Origin: Shewanella psychrophila
Lineage (GTDB): Bacteria; Pseudomonadota; Gammaproteobacteria; Enterobacterales; Shewanellaceae
DNA: 64,000 nucleotides
Assembly: GCF_002005305.1 (NCBI RefSeq)
Contig: NZ_CP014782.1
Location: 3,968,001-4,032,000, forward strand
Direction of reading: 5' to 3'
This document shows positions 50,135-59,683 of this stretch, piece by piece. The position numbers and the translations under genes were made by a program. Under the pieces are notes generated by a model that worked only from the letters and a program-made list of their open reading frames with translations, made no database searches and was not told where the DNA came from. How positions within the stretch are numbered: the first letter of the stretch is position 1; each line of letters starts with the position of its first letter.

Positions 50135-50533
50135 ACAATTCCTCCTTAAATTTTAACCTTATAACCCAGTTTAAAGCGGCTAGAAATAATTGGCTAGGCT
50201 TGGTACCCACGAATATGGAACAAAGCCATATATGGTCACAAGGAAATTGGATAATCGATACTACCCCCTCTCAATAATAACAATTGAACTTGTCGCACCA
50301 GTGTTGCACCCTTGTTAACTTAAATCTAACCCTTCAGTTTCAACCTTGATCAACACAGGTGTAACCAGTTGTTTTAAAAACAATCATAGCCATATCCTTA
50401 CTTATTTAAAGTACGCAACCCGCCAGATTCGTTAACATTATATTAAAGAGTACCCCTTTCGCACTATTGATAATTAAACTCATTACCATTAACATCTCGT
50501 TTTTTTAAATTGACCAAGACAAAGGTTAGTAAA
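50135..50533. promoter_or_regulatory. Intergenic with Fur-box-like operator (50469-50487)
   Basis: About 400 bases before the haem-protein gene. GATAATTAAACTCATTACC at 50469-50487 agrees at 15 of 19 positions with the Fur-box consensus GATAATGATAATCATTATC. TTAACATTATATTAAAG nearby supplies a -10-like TATATT. The gene's ATG at 50534 has AAAGG eight bases upstream. Fur control of this pair is therefore likely. Confidence 0.6.
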
Positions 50534-51577
50534 ATGAACAACACGTCAACATTGATAAAAGCAATAGGATTTAGCATATGGGCTAGTAATGCCTGCGCCG
50601 CAGCAATGATATTAGAATCCAAGCCAATTGCAGAATCGATTAAACTCGATGGTCTGCAGGAGTCCGTTTGGGATCGAGCCAAGGTATTAAATGTTGAGGT
50701 CAACGAAACACCTTACAAACCAAGCAATGGTTATGATGGTATAAGCGAAACCCAAGTCGAAGTGCGTTCCGTATATGATGCAAAACATATTTACTTCCTT
50801 CTACGTTATGCCGATCCAACAAAAAGTTTAGCGCGTTTTCCTTGGGTCAAACAAGAAGATGGCAGCTGGAAACAGATGATTAAGAAAGATCAGACCGGCC
50901 ATGACAATACCTATTACGAAGATAAAGTGGCACTCATTTGGAATATTAATCAAAGGGGGTTCGCTAAAAAAGGCTGTGCTAAATCTTGTCACCTTCCTGA
51001 AGATGGATTGCTAGACGGCATTAATGATACTTCTGCAGGTCGCCATTACACTAACCCAGGTGAAACACTCGATATGTGGCATTGGAAAAGTGCCCGTACC
51101 AATGTGGTATTTAATATGGATGACCAATATATCAACTCCGACCGTAGTGAAAGCAAATCATGGGGTCGTCACGGCGATACCAATACGGGAGGGGGTTACA
51201 AAAATAACCGTAATGCCGATAAAACAGGCCCCGCTTACATGAATACACTTTCCAGCAACGAACATAAATACTGGATATTAGATTCCATGCAAACCAAGTT
51301 TGTCGATACCTTTAAACCAGGTGATGTCATTGGTGGTGTTGTGGCTAAAGCTTATACGGGTTCTCGCGCCGACATTACTGCCAAGGGTGACTGGAAAGAC
51401 GGTTACTGGACACTAGAAATCAAACGTTTACTCATCACAACGGGTGAGAAAGCTAATGAGCAAGATGTACAGTTTACTGATTTATCTAAAAGTTATGCTT
51501 TTGGCTTAACGATATTTGATAACAGCCAAATCAATCACCTGTTCCACAAAAGAGCAATCAAGCTGAAGTTTAAATAA
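50534..51577 (+). CDS. Periplasmic haem-binding protein (ethylbenzene dehydrogenase-like)
   Basis: 347 residues, with a signal peptide (MNNTSTLIKAIGFSIWASNA then CAA). The body matches the haem-binding domain of ethylbenzene dehydrogenase gamma-type proteins: LDGLQESVWDRAKVLNVEV, IYFLLRYADPTKS, the cysteine motif GCAKSCH (C-x3-CH, Cys148/Cys152/His153) that some members use for haem attachment, and a beta-sandwich to the end. It would carry electrons in the periplasm. It is followed by a ferric-reductase-like gene, probably in the same operon. Confidence 0.85.
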   Translation: MNNTSTLIKAIGFSIWASNACAAAMILESKPIAESIKLDGLQESVWDRAKVLNVEVNETPYKPSNGYDGISETQVEVRSVYDAKHIYFLLRYADPTKSLARFPWVKQEDGSWKQMIKKDQTGHDNTYYEDKVALIWNINQRGFAKKGCAKSCHLPEDGLLDGINDTSAGRHYTNPGETLDMWHWKSARTNVVFNMDDQYINSDRSESKSWGRHGDTNTGGGYKNNRNADKTGPAYMNTLSSNEHKYWILDSMQTKFVDTFKPGDVIGGVVAKAYTGSRADITAKGDWKDGYWTLEIKRLLITTGEKANEQDVQFTDLSKSYAFGLTIFDNSQINHLFHKRAIKLKFK

Positions 51578-51591
51578 CATAAATAGCTTTA

Positions 51592-51616
51592 AGCGCCTGC
51601 ATGGGCGCTGTTTATT
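51592..51616 (+). terminator. Hairpin between the haem protein and reductase genes
   Basis: AGCGCC-TGCAT-GGGCGCT-like stem followed by GTTTATTTT. Weak T-run; it may only reduce read-through into the reductase gene. Confidence 0.55.
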
Positions 51617-51640
51617 TTCTAACTGCAGTGGAATAAAACC

Positions 51641-53317
51641 ATGTTTATTACTGGGGTAAAACCCGCCCCAACAAGCGAGAAACAACGCTTTTTAAAAGCA
51701 TTAATGCATCGCTTATACTTTGTGACTAGCTTAAAATTCTGGTTGGCCATAGTCGCGCTAATAGGTTTGCTGGCTTGCATGACTTATCAGTTTTTCTTGG
51801 GCTACAGTTACGAGTCAAACGAAACCACCAATGAATACTTACGCTTTGCCCGAGCCAGTAGTTACGCCATTTTAGTGCTATTAGCTGTGTTAACTCTGCC
51901 CGTCATGCGTAATAGCATTACTTTTATTCGATCTAAATCCATTGCCAAATATTTGCCTCTGAATAAAAATCGTAGATTACACCATTACCTCGCCCATTTA
52001 TTGATCTTGCTGGTTTGCATTCATGCCAGTCAATACTTGTTTTACTACGACAGTTTAGAACCTGACTTTGCCGATATCTTGTTAGCTAAGGAAAGTGATT
52101 TGGTCCGTAGCATGCAAACCACTATGTATGAATTTGTTAGTGAAGATGAGTCGATAGATCTCGTGGCCAATTGGATAACACAGGGCGCCAGTCATGATCG
52201 TTACTTATCCGAGATTAAGCCCCTTTTAAAGGAAGACTGTACTTGCTGCCACAGTAAGGGCTCATCCCAAACCTGGGCAGTACCAGATCTGAGCTTAACT
52301 CAATATAATGAAGTATTACGCTGGACCGACTCGGGACTCGCATCCAAGCAACTTAAAATCAATATCAGCGGCTTGTTAATGTTTATAATTATCCTATTGA
52401 TTTGGGTGATGGCCCTGGACGTGATACGCAAAAGGGTCTTCCACCATTTTCAAAAAATTCACCGCTTAGCTTACTTAATAGTGATGTTACTGTTACTGCA
52501 TTTACCGCTTAATAGCGCTTGGTTAGTACCCGCTTTAGTGCTGTTAGTATTAGAAATTTACCAGTCTCGTTATCGCAATGTCTATAGAAACTGTCCGGCA
52601 CAAATCACCCCCTTGGACAAAGACGTGGTGAGGTTAACCATTAACAGACCCGAGCGCTTTATCATCAAGGTCGGATATTATGTACTGATCCGTATTCCTG
52701 GTATTAATAAACACGAATGGCATCCTTTTTCATTGACTGGACCGCGTCCGTCGGAGCTGCAACTGGTGCTCAAAATTCGCTTATTAGGCGATTGGACCAA
52801 ACAATTAGCGGAACAAGCAGAGCAATTAAATAGTGTCGATGTAAGAGGACCCTTTGCCAGCCCGGCAACGATGACTCAGCACAGCCAACACTGTTGGTTG
52901 ATGGCAGCCGGTATTGGTATCACCCCTTTTTTAGGCATACTACGCCAACACGCATTACATACTAAGCAAAATAAACAGATCCAAGTCTTGTGGGTGCTCA
53001 AAGAACGACAGCTATTAGATTGGTTAAAGCCATTAATAGTGTCGATGGCGCAACAACATAGACTCAAGTGCAATATCCAGCTGTACTTGACCTGCGATAT
53101 TGGGTCCATACAGTTACCCGACTGGTGTCATCACCTGCCGGATAATGTATCTATCAAATTGACGACTGGGCGACCTAACTGGTCTGAAATTAGCGCGCAG
53201 ATGGGTGACTATGATATTAAACCCGACTGTTACAGCTGTGGACCTAAGTCCTTTAGCAAACAAGTCGCGCGTTTATGTCGTCGCCATAAGTTAGGTTTTA
53301 TAGAAGAGCAATTCTAA
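51641..53317 (+). CDS. Ferric-reductase/NOX-like flavohaem protein with inserted c-type haem motif
   Basis: 558 residues. Six-helix membrane domain with paired histidines for b haem (LHHYLAHLLILLVCIH and FQKIHRLAYLIVMLLLLH). Between helices, residues about 140-235 form a loop carrying a c-type haem motif CTCCH (200-204, in LLKEDCTCCHSKGSS). C-terminal half: FAD site HEWHPFSLTGP and NAD(P)H site GIGITPFLGIL with YSCGPKSF. It would pass electrons from cytoplasmic NAD(P)H across the membrane, perhaps through the c haem to the periplasmic partner. The haem-c insertion is unusual for this family as I know it. Confidence 0.85.
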   Translation: MFITGVKPAPTSEKQRFLKALMHRLYFVTSLKFWLAIVALIGLLACMTYQFFLGYSYESNETTNEYLRFARASSYAILVLLAVLTLPVMRNSITFIRSKSIAKYLPLNKNRRLHHYLAHLLILLVCIHASQYLFYYDSLEPDFADILLAKESDLVRSMQTTMYEFVSEDESIDLVANWITQGASHDRYLSEIKPLLKEDCTCCHSKGSSQTWAVPDLSLTQYNEVLRWTDSGLASKQLKINISGLLMFIIILLIWVMALDVIRKRVFHHFQKIHRLAYLIVMLLLLHLPLNSAWLVPALVLLVLEIYQSRYRNVYRNCPAQITPLDKDVVRLTINRPERFIIKVGYYVLIRIPGINKHEWHPFSLTGPRPSELQLVLKIRLLGDWTKQLAEQAEQLNSVDVRGPFASPATMTQHSQHCWLMAAGIGITPFLGILRQHALHTKQNKQIQVLWVLKERQLLDWLKPLIVSMAQQHRLKCNIQLYLTCDIGSIQLPDWCHHLPDNVSIKLTTGRPNWSEISAQMGDYDIKPDCYSCGPKSFSKQVARLCRRHKLGFIEEQF

Positions 53318-53413
53318 ATCTATGTTCAATGTATAAAAAAGGGCGTTGGCTTCAGATTGAAGAGTCTTGAAGTCAATTTTTGATTAGTCGCCCCTTGCTA
53401 AGTCACATAAACG

Positions 53414-54262
53414 TTAAATGCTCACACTACGCCCTGTTGGAAAGTATTCAAGACGGTCACCGAGCACGCCTTTGAGTATTGCGTACGCTTTCAACCCCGT
53501 ACAATGACCAGTATATAGCTTATCAATGGGGTAACTGAGTAATGCTTCACCAATTGACACTATGTCTTCTTTACTGCCTCCGATGCTGTTAAATAGAGGA
53601 AGGCCTACCAGATGAAAACCACCCACCACGGCTTTGATACGCATATTTGGAAATAACTGCACTGTGGTCTCAACCATATTAAGCACGCCACTATGAGCAC
53701 AGCCGGTAAAGATAATTAAGCCGTCATGCTCTTTCACTATCAGTAGTAACTCATGTTCGAATGTATCTGAGTCACAATCATCCCCTTTTTTAGTAAACAG
53801 ATACTTATTTCCCTCGGGCCGTGGGTATTTATTACTGATTTCAGTGACGATGAAAATGTCAGGGTATATTTCCGTAAACGTGTTGATAAACTTGAATCGT
53901 TGAGGCGATTGGCTAAACATGTTTTTATTGAAGCTGACATTACTTCTGAAACCAAAAGCCTTAAAGATATATTCAGTGTCTTCACAGTCTCGAAAATATA
54001 CTGGGGCTTCAGAATTACGTGCAAGAAAATGTGTCACACCATTACAGTGATCATGATGACGATGTGATATCACAGCTGCATCGATATCTTGAATATTGAT
54101 GTTAAGTAATTCGGCATTGTCACAAAAAACTTGGCTATTGCCTGCATCAAACAATAATTGTTTACCCATTGTTGCGGCATGGAAGGATAAGCCTCGTTCA
54201 ACAGTAAGATCGGCTCTATTATCGAGCCGGGTATTTTCAACTAAAGCTGTCAGTTGCATCAT
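53414..54262 (-). CDS. Metallo-beta-lactamase-fold hydrolase
   Basis: 282 residues. Metal motif SHRHHDHCNGV (HxHxDH), further His in TGCAHSG, GGFHLVG and GHCTG. The order resembles the MBL subgroup annotated as dihydropterin-phosphate synthase-like enzymes; the reaction is not certain. Cytoplasmic. It is transcribed towards the reductase gene, converging with it. Confidence 0.85.
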   Translation of the reverse strand: MMQLTALVENTRLDNRADLTVERGLSFHAATMGKQLLFDAGNSQVFCDNAELLNINIQDIDAAVISHRHHDHCNGVTHFLARNSEAPVYFRDCEDTEYIFKAFGFRSNVSFNKNMFSQSPQRFKFINTFTEIYPDIFIVTEISNKYPRPEGNKYLFTKKGDDCDSDTFEHELLLIVKEHDGLIIFTGCAHSGVLNMVETTVQLFPNMRIKAVVGGFHLVGLPLFNSIGGSKEDIVSIGEALLSYPIDKLYTGHCTGLKAYAILKGVLGDRLEYFPTGRSVSI

Positions 54263-54345
54263 ATTCCTCTGTCATAAATTATCTCTGAGTATTCCCCTCC
54301 CCCAGTGAGAGGTAACACCGTAGCATCAATTTCTTGCGTGTTGAC

Positions 54346-54771
54346 TTAGGTAGAGGGAATAACTCCCTTTTCATATGAGATAATCCCTTTGGGTAATAAA
54401 TACCAGCTGGGATTTTCACTGACAAAAATATGCATAGTTGGTGCAAAACTCGTGTCTACTGAAGCGCCTACAGGCTTCATTTTTAACTTAATAATATCAG
54501 GGCTCTGGGGGTTATAGTGATAAATTCTTGTTCCGCATTGAGGGCAAAATTTAGCTCTATTCTCATTGCCACTCTCAGCTATACGGCTCCATTCCTTCAT
54601 TTCACCAGTAAACTGGATAGTATGCTGTGGCACGACCGCTGTAACACTAAAGGGACTAGTTGACAGCTTTTGGCATTCCTGGCAGTGACAAGCTATGACT
54701 TTTTGAGGTGGGACAGCTAACTCATAACTGACCTGGCCACATTGACAAGAAGCGCTAACCGGGTATTGCAT
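54346..54771 (-). CDS. GFA/CENP-V-family zinc protein
   Basis: 141 residues from MQYPVSASCQCGQVSYEL (54771, GGAG upstream). Zinc ligands: CQCG, CHCQECQKLS, and CPQCGTRIYHY. The GFA fold was named for glutathione-dependent formaldehyde-activating enzyme, but most members have no proven reaction. Confidence 0.88.
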   Translation of the reverse strand: MQYPVSASCQCGQVSYELAVPPQKVIACHCQECQKLSTSPFSVTAVVPQHTIQFTGEMKEWSRIAESGNENRAKFCPQCGTRIYHYNPQSPDIIKLKMKPVGASVDTSFAPTMHIFVSENPSWYLLPKGIISYEKGVIPST

Positions 54772-54939
54772 ATAGACTCTCTCCATTACCAGTGAACGCT
54801 AACTGTAGCGATGTCACAGTGTAAAATATTGGCTGGGATGATGTTTGAAGCAGCGTACCACTTAGCACTCTACCTCTGCAAAACCTAACACAACCCTATG
54901 TGCAACATCGGGTTAAATAACGTAAACTTTACTTACCGA

Positions 54940-55479
54940 CTAATCATGATTAGTCAATTTTAAAATAAATGTTAACCGCTCAACCACTGAAGTTTTTGGC
55001 ACCTCGATCAAGCTATAACCGAACTCTTGGTAGGCGCTGACCATATGTTCGTAGGTAGTCATAGCCTCTTCAAATTCCTGCTTACGCTCCGTATCATTCG
55101 AATAAATGGCTTCCCAGGGGGGGAAAATAAAAACATTGGGATTGTATCTCAGTGTTTGACAGCCATTGATTAATTTTTCAGATACCGTCAACTTCTCTAG
55201 TGTAGAGTAACCATAGGAGTCAACAATACCGCGATCAAAAAACACCCGATGAGTGGAATTTTGATAATGATGATGAGCTAGCATTTCTTGCCGCACCATT
55301 TCATCACGAAATGCCAATTTGTTATTCCAGGGTAATGCAGCGCCCTTTTGAGCCACTTGAGACAGGATCACTTGTCGTCCCACTTCATTCGTGCAAAGAA
55401 ACCCAGAATCCATCAACGCATTTATCACACTTGTTTTTCCAGAACCTGGGCCACCGGTGAACACAATGAAATTATTCAC
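54940..55479 (-). CDS. AAA-type ATP/GTP-binding protein (kinase-like)
   Basis: 179 residues, start GTG at 55479 (GGAG six bases upstream; the upstream GTG at 55491 is less likely). Walker A TGGPGSGKTSVI, then VFFDRGIVDSYGY, typical of the small AAA/NadR-like ATPase group that resembles nucleoside or nucleotide kinases. Substrate unknown. Confidence 0.8.
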   Translation of the reverse strand: MNNFIVFTGGPGSGKTSVINALMDSGFLCTNEVGRQVILSQVAQKGAALPWNNKLAFRDEMVRQEMLAHHHYQNSTHRVFFDRGIVDSYGYSTLEKLTVSEKLINGCQTLRYNPNVFIFPPWEAIYSNDTERKQEFEEAMTTYEHMVSAYQEFGYSLIEVPKTSVVERLTFILKLTNHD

Positions 55480-55582
55480 ATCTATCTCCACTTGTTGAAA
55501 AAATTAAAGTAGTAACAAAAGTTATTGTTAAACCGATTAAGCACGAACAACTTAAAATACCACGCGTTGCTTGCCCTACTCC

Positions 55583-55839
55583 CTAGATTTCAGCAATAAC
55601 AAAAGCCCCCAAGCCAATTCCATTTTTAACGCAAAACCCATAGATTGATGAGTACATGACGTCAACTTTGAAGAAGCCTACAACTTCATCATCAAACTTG
55701 ATCACATGAAGGTGAATCGTATCGCTAGCCTCAGCAAGGAACTCTTCAGCTGTACCTGTAAACTCCAGCTGTTCTTCCGCTAAAGTTACTTTAGCAATGC
55801 TTTAACATGCGAACTTGTTAGTTTTTCAATTGTAATCAT
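55583..55839 (-). pseudogene. Truncated GNAT acetyltransferase
   Basis: The minus strand starts MITIEKLTSSHVKALLK and stops; one base away in frame it continues VTLAEEQLEFTGTAEEFLAE and GFCVKNGIGL before a stop. One frameshift and loss of the acetyl-CoA-binding half leave a relic about 85 codons long. Confidence 0.75.
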
Positions 55840-56087
55840 TTTTACCTCAGTAATTATTAATACATAACGCTTTATACCGATTGCTATCAAACCTTAATCG
55901 AAGAGAGAACATAGCCCAGTACAGACGCCGCTGCGAGTTTCAAGATGAGAATGAGAATGACGATGAGATACTCTTCGAACGAGAGGCGGGCTGGCATTAG
56001 GTATTGGTTCAGGTATGACCTTCAATACCTGAACCAACACCTTTTGAATCATAGCCAAAATGCAAGCTAATTGGTTTTATCGGCTGC
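55840..56087. other. Intergenic
   Basis: About 250 bases with no gene recognised; CATTACCTGA-type imperfect repeats near 55985-56035 (AGGTATTGGTTCAGGTATG and its partial inverse) may be the dsbA-distal terminator hairpin. Confidence 0.3.
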
Positions 56088-56705
56088 TTAGAGGCTAGAC
56101 AGGTAATTAACCAGTTCAGCCAACTCTTCTGGCGTCCTGGATTTAGAACCTATGAGATATTGACCATTAACCAAGAGTGAAGGAACCCCACGGATCCCAG
56201 CTAATTGAGCTTGAGTATCATAATTAGAGATGGTTAATTTTGCATCCACCGAATTCATCGCTTCTTCCACTGCATTTGCATCGGCTCCTTGCTTAACGAA
56301 GAAGTCCTTTAGCTGTTCGGGTCTGGTAAAGGGCCCCTCTTTTTCGTGAATACGCTTAAAAAGGTTGCCATGAACTTGGCGGGTCATCTTAAGTTTTTGT
56401 GCAAGATAATACGCTTCTTGGCTTAAAATCCAGCTTGGGCGACCCGCGCCTACGGGAGTTCGCTCAAAATCAATTTTATCGCCGAGGAGCTCGACCGTTT
56501 CTTCGAAAATAGGATCTTGGCGATAACAGTGTGGACAGTTATAGGAAAAAAACTCCCTCACTATTGGTGATGTCACCTCTGGGATCCCTCTCACTTGCAC
56601 GTAATCTACGCCCTCGACAAAGTCCTTTGCTTCGACACTATCGCTTATAACAAAACTCGCCATGACGATAAATAAGGCTGTAAACGACCACTTAAAAACA
56701 CCCAT
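56088..56705 (-). CDS. dsbA: Thiol:disulfide interchange protein DsbA-type
   Basis: 205 residues with a signal peptide (about 1-26, ending SVEA), active site FSYNCPHCYRQD (CPHC), a helical insertion, and the cis-Pro loop GIRGVPSLLVNGQYL. It introduces disulfide bonds into exported proteins in the periplasm. AAGGAGATG stands before the ATG. Length (about 180 mature) is normal for DsbA. Confidence 0.9.
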   Translation of the reverse strand: MGVFKWSFTALFIVMASFVISDSVEAKDFVEGVDYVQVRGIPEVTSPIVREFFSYNCPHCYRQDPIFEETVELLGDKIDFERTPVGAGRPSWILSQEAYYLAQKLKMTRQVHGNLFKRIHEKEGPFTRPEQLKDFFVKQGADANAVEEAMNSVDAKLTISNYDTQAQLAGIRGVPSLLVNGQYLIGSKSRTPEELAELVNYLSSL

Positions 56706-56810
56706 TACATCTCCTTAACTCTTTATAAAATCTAACTATAAAATCTAGCTATGATATTTAAGTACAAGCTCTAGCGAGAAAGCAAGTTACAAGACTAACA
56801 GTAAATCTAA

Positions 56811-57686
56811 TCAGCACTTACCCAACATGTCTAAAGGTGAGTCATGGCGATAATGAAAGCCTAACTCCTTGGTTATCTTACTACCATCTATAATTTTTTC
56901 GACTTGAGGCTCAGTCCCAAAAGTCGGTGCCTCTAATGACAAATGCTCAGCCGCTCGCCTATAAAAATCAGCTCGTCCTGGATGACCCGAGGCGCAGAGA
57001 TTATAGACAGGCGATATTGTTTCACTAGACAGCAAACTGGAAACAGCGCCGATACAATCATCGAGATGGACTAAATTGACCGCTGCATCGGGCCCGGACA
57101 AGTCTTTCTTTCCCGCAAGAAAACGTCCTGGATGCCTAGCGGGCCCAATCAGCCCCGAGAACCTGAGCACGCAGGTAGGATAATCTTTTGAGAATAGGCT
57201 TTCGGCCTGAAGTAAAATGTCGCTCGATGGAGAGTGAGGCGAAGCATCACTCTCCATCATTGACTCTCCCGTAGCTGGATAAACTCCGGTGGTACTGATG
57301 AATATGACTCGCTGGTATGCATGGTTGGCCATCAACGACTTAAGATATTCCAGTCGATTGAGATAAGCATGGGGAAGCTTTCTTATGGAGGGAGGTATAT
57401 TGATCACTAGGGCATCGGTATGCAGAGATGCTTTTAACTCTGATTTGAAGCTTGATTGTAACGCTTCACCATTCTCAGATAACTGATCGGCTTCGAGACA
57501 TTGACCATTAAACTCATGATTATCGAGATCTAAGCTAAAACCCTGGATGCCATCTATTTGCAGCTTATTGGCAGCCTCACACTCTCTCTTACTGCCACTG
57601 ACTTGATAGCCCAGTTTGACAAGATGTTTAGCTAAGGGGAGACCGAACCAGCCACAACCGACAATACTCACTGTGTTAATCTTCAA
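56811..57686 (-). CDS. NAD-dependent epimerase/dehydratase-like (YeeZ-type)
   Basis: 291 residues of extended-SDR type: VSIVGCGWFGLPLAKHLVK at the N-terminus, then the VIFISTTGVYPATG strand and a short C-terminal domain. The YeeZ group has no assigned reaction. Start codon is TTG (57686) with AGGTTTACAGC upstream. Confidence 0.82.
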   Translation of the reverse strand: MKINTVSIVGCGWFGLPLAKHLVKLGYQVSGSKRECEAANKLQIDGIQGFSLDLDNHEFNGQCLEADQLSENGEALQSSFKSELKASLHTDALVINIPPSIRKLPHAYLNRLEYLKSLMANHAYQRVIFISTTGVYPATGESMMESDASPHSPSSDILLQAESLFSKDYPTCVLRFSGLIGPARHPGRFLAGKKDLSGPDAAVNLVHLDDCIGAVSSLLSSETISPVYNLCASGHPGRADFYRRAAEHLSLEAPTFGTEPQVEKIIDGSKITKELGFHYRHDSPLDMLGKC

Positions 57687-57752
57687 GCTGTAAACCTATA
57701 GTTGAAATCGACTCATCACATCATAGAGTGAACGCAGCAGATTAACTAGTGG

Positions 57753-58985
57753 CTAACTTGGCACACCACTGAAATAAAAACTGATCCCCATATCGGCCTG
57801 CAACGCTCTCATTGCGCCTTCCGATAACTCCTCTAGCTTTAATACCTTCTCGATGAATACTTCTTCCTTAATCAAAAACCGTAAAGCCGCTTCACTGCCA
57901 TCGGGTTTACAAGCCCAAACTTGGGGTTGCTTAACCTCTTTGGTGGTCATCATCACCTTACCCACAGACTTGTCTGTTAATTCGACTATGGTGCCAGGTG
58001 GGTATATTCCCAATATTTTCACCAATACGGCTATTAAAGCCTCGGAATGTTTTCCGGCGCGATTCTTAAACAGGTAACCTAAAGCGACTTGAGGAGAGCG
58101 GACACTTTCGGTCCAAAGTTGTCTGTCATAATCATTAGCCAGACTCACAACTTGAGTCACCATGGGTATCTTATTACCTTTGAGACCATCTGGATAACCA
58201 GTACCGTCGATAAACTCATGATGATGAAGCACAATATTTAATACAGCTTGATCATATAGTCCTGATTTATTCAACATGTCATAACCGAAATTCGGATGCA
58301 TTTTCATAAAATTGGCTTCGTGATCGGTCAGAGTCCCTTTCTTACGGCGAATAATATCTGGGACTTTTAATTTACCAATATCGTGATACAAGCAGCCTAA
58401 GGCAATATCTCGCATATCAGATTTCGACATATCCATCGCCTTGGCAATCATCAAGGCGACGACGGCGACTGAAATTCCATGTTGTGTCACGCTAGCATCC
58501 GACTCCCCAGCACTCACCAAGGCTAAAAATGGCGTGTCGATTTCCAACATATTGTCCAACATCTCTTCGACTAATGTCACCGAACTGCGATAGGCGCCTT
58601 CTGGATCGCTGCCTATTTTACTGAAAGCCGCTCGACTCTCATTCACACATTGAACAAATCTCTGTTGGCTGAGGCGAAGCGATTTACGTATAAGAGACTT
58701 AAGATCCACCTCTTTTACCACTTCTTCAACGACTTCCTCGACGACCTCTTCAACCTCTTCGGGCATTAGCTCTTGTCCGGATAACAAGATCACATAGGGA
58801 ACCCCTAGACTTTTAATCAGTTCTATTTGCGCTTCTTCTTTAATTTCGACACGATTAAACAGGAAAGGATGATTCTTCCACGAGAGAGGTAACTTAACAG
58901 TGAGCCCTATTTGTAACTTGGATAGGGGTAGATGTATCTCTTCGGCTTTAGCCACCCAATAAAACTCCTTTGCAACGTCCTTCAT
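57753..58985 (-). CDS. HD-GYP domain protein (c-di-GMP phosphodiesterase)
   Basis: 410 residues. N-terminal DUF3391-like part, then an acidic repeat EEVVEEVVEEVVKE (near residue 85), then the HD-GYP domain: YHDIGKLKVPD, KMHPNFGYDML, and HHHEFIDGTGYPDGL (HHExxDGxGYP intact). All metal and signature residues needed for c-di-GMP hydrolysis are visible. It lacks a receiver domain. The VVEE run comes from a near-perfect 12-base tandem repeat in the gene, which may vary in length. Confidence 0.9.
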   Translation of the reverse strand: MKDVAKEFYWVAKAEEIHLPLSKLQIGLTVKLPLSWKNHPFLFNRVEIKEEAQIELIKSLGVPYVILLSGQELMPEEVEEVVEEVVEEVVKEVDLKSLIRKSLRLSQQRFVQCVNESRAAFSKIGSDPEGAYRSSVTLVEEMLDNMLEIDTPFLALVSAGESDASVTQHGISVAVVALMIAKAMDMSKSDMRDIALGCLYHDIGKLKVPDIIRRKKGTLTDHEANFMKMHPNFGYDMLNKSGLYDQAVLNIVLHHHEFIDGTGYPDGLKGNKIPMVTQVVSLANDYDRQLWTESVRSPQVALGYLFKNRAGKHSEALIAVLVKILGIYPPGTIVELTDKSVGKVMMTTKEVKQPQVWACKPDGSEAALRFLIKEEVFIEKVLKLEELSEGAMRALQADMGISFYFSGVPS

Positions 58986-59415
58986 GACCAAGTGTTCCAG
59001 TTAAATGGTCAGACCCCATTTCAGTCCCAACTAACAAGTTAAGTATAATACTTTTACTGAAAACCCACTGAACTTAATGACATAACTATAGAGCAATAAC
59101 TAAAAACCTTAAGTAATTAATGGAAAAAAATTGTAAAAAAATGCGGTAAATCACGGCTAGGTCCAACTTATGACCCAAAGTTTACGTGAATACTAGTTAA
59201 TTACACCAAGCGACATCACTTTAGCCCCCTATTACAGAGTAAATCACAGCTAATTCAATCTGCTAACACTCAAGCAAAGAACAAGGTTTCACATTAGTTG
59301 AAGACTATAGAGCGTGAACGGCTTATAAGCATAGGAAATAACTTATAACAAATAAAGAACAAATAAACCACAACCCAAACATTGTATACAATATTCTTCA
59401 TGCTATAGTTAATTC
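58986..59415. other. Intergenic, upstream part
   Basis: About 430 AT-rich bases with no gene recognised; contains the promoter candidate for the downstream RNA. Confidence 0.35.
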
Positions 59416-59661
59416 GTTCTTTAGGAACATGTGGACACCCCGAACACATCGACTTAAAGAGTGTTGCTGTCAATTGTCCTTAATGTCAGAGCTAGTATCT
59501 AATCATGCTGTCACTTGCTGTTGAGAGTAAGGTAATAGATTTGACAAGGTATTTGTTAACATTCCTGGATCGAAATACAGTTTAGTAGTCTGTACTTCTT
59601 CTCTTACTGAATAGTAAAAGTAAAAGATCTTTAGGCGCTGCCCATGCAGCGCCATTTTTTT
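59416..59661 (+). ncRNA. Candidate small RNA with its own promoter and terminator
   Basis: In a 690-bp gap between convergent-free minus-strand genes there is a good plus-strand promoter (TTGTAT at 59382-59387, 16-base spacer, TATAGT at 59404-59409) and 225 bases later a strong terminator (59634-59661). The sequence between has no open frame. No known RNA family recognised. Strand is opposite to all neighbours. Confidence 0.4.
59634..59661 (+). terminator. Strong rho-independent terminator
   Basis: GGCGCTGC-CCAT-GCAGCGCC followed by seven T after one A. Oriented for plus-strand transcription although both neighbouring genes are on the minus strand; this is the main reason to suspect a plus-strand RNA. 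Confidence 0.85.
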
Positions 59662-59683
59662 GCTTAAATTTTACAGATTGAAC

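Noticed and set aside
55900..55990. Possible second small RNA before dsbA
   Set aside because: No promoter or terminator recognised; only short imperfect repeats.
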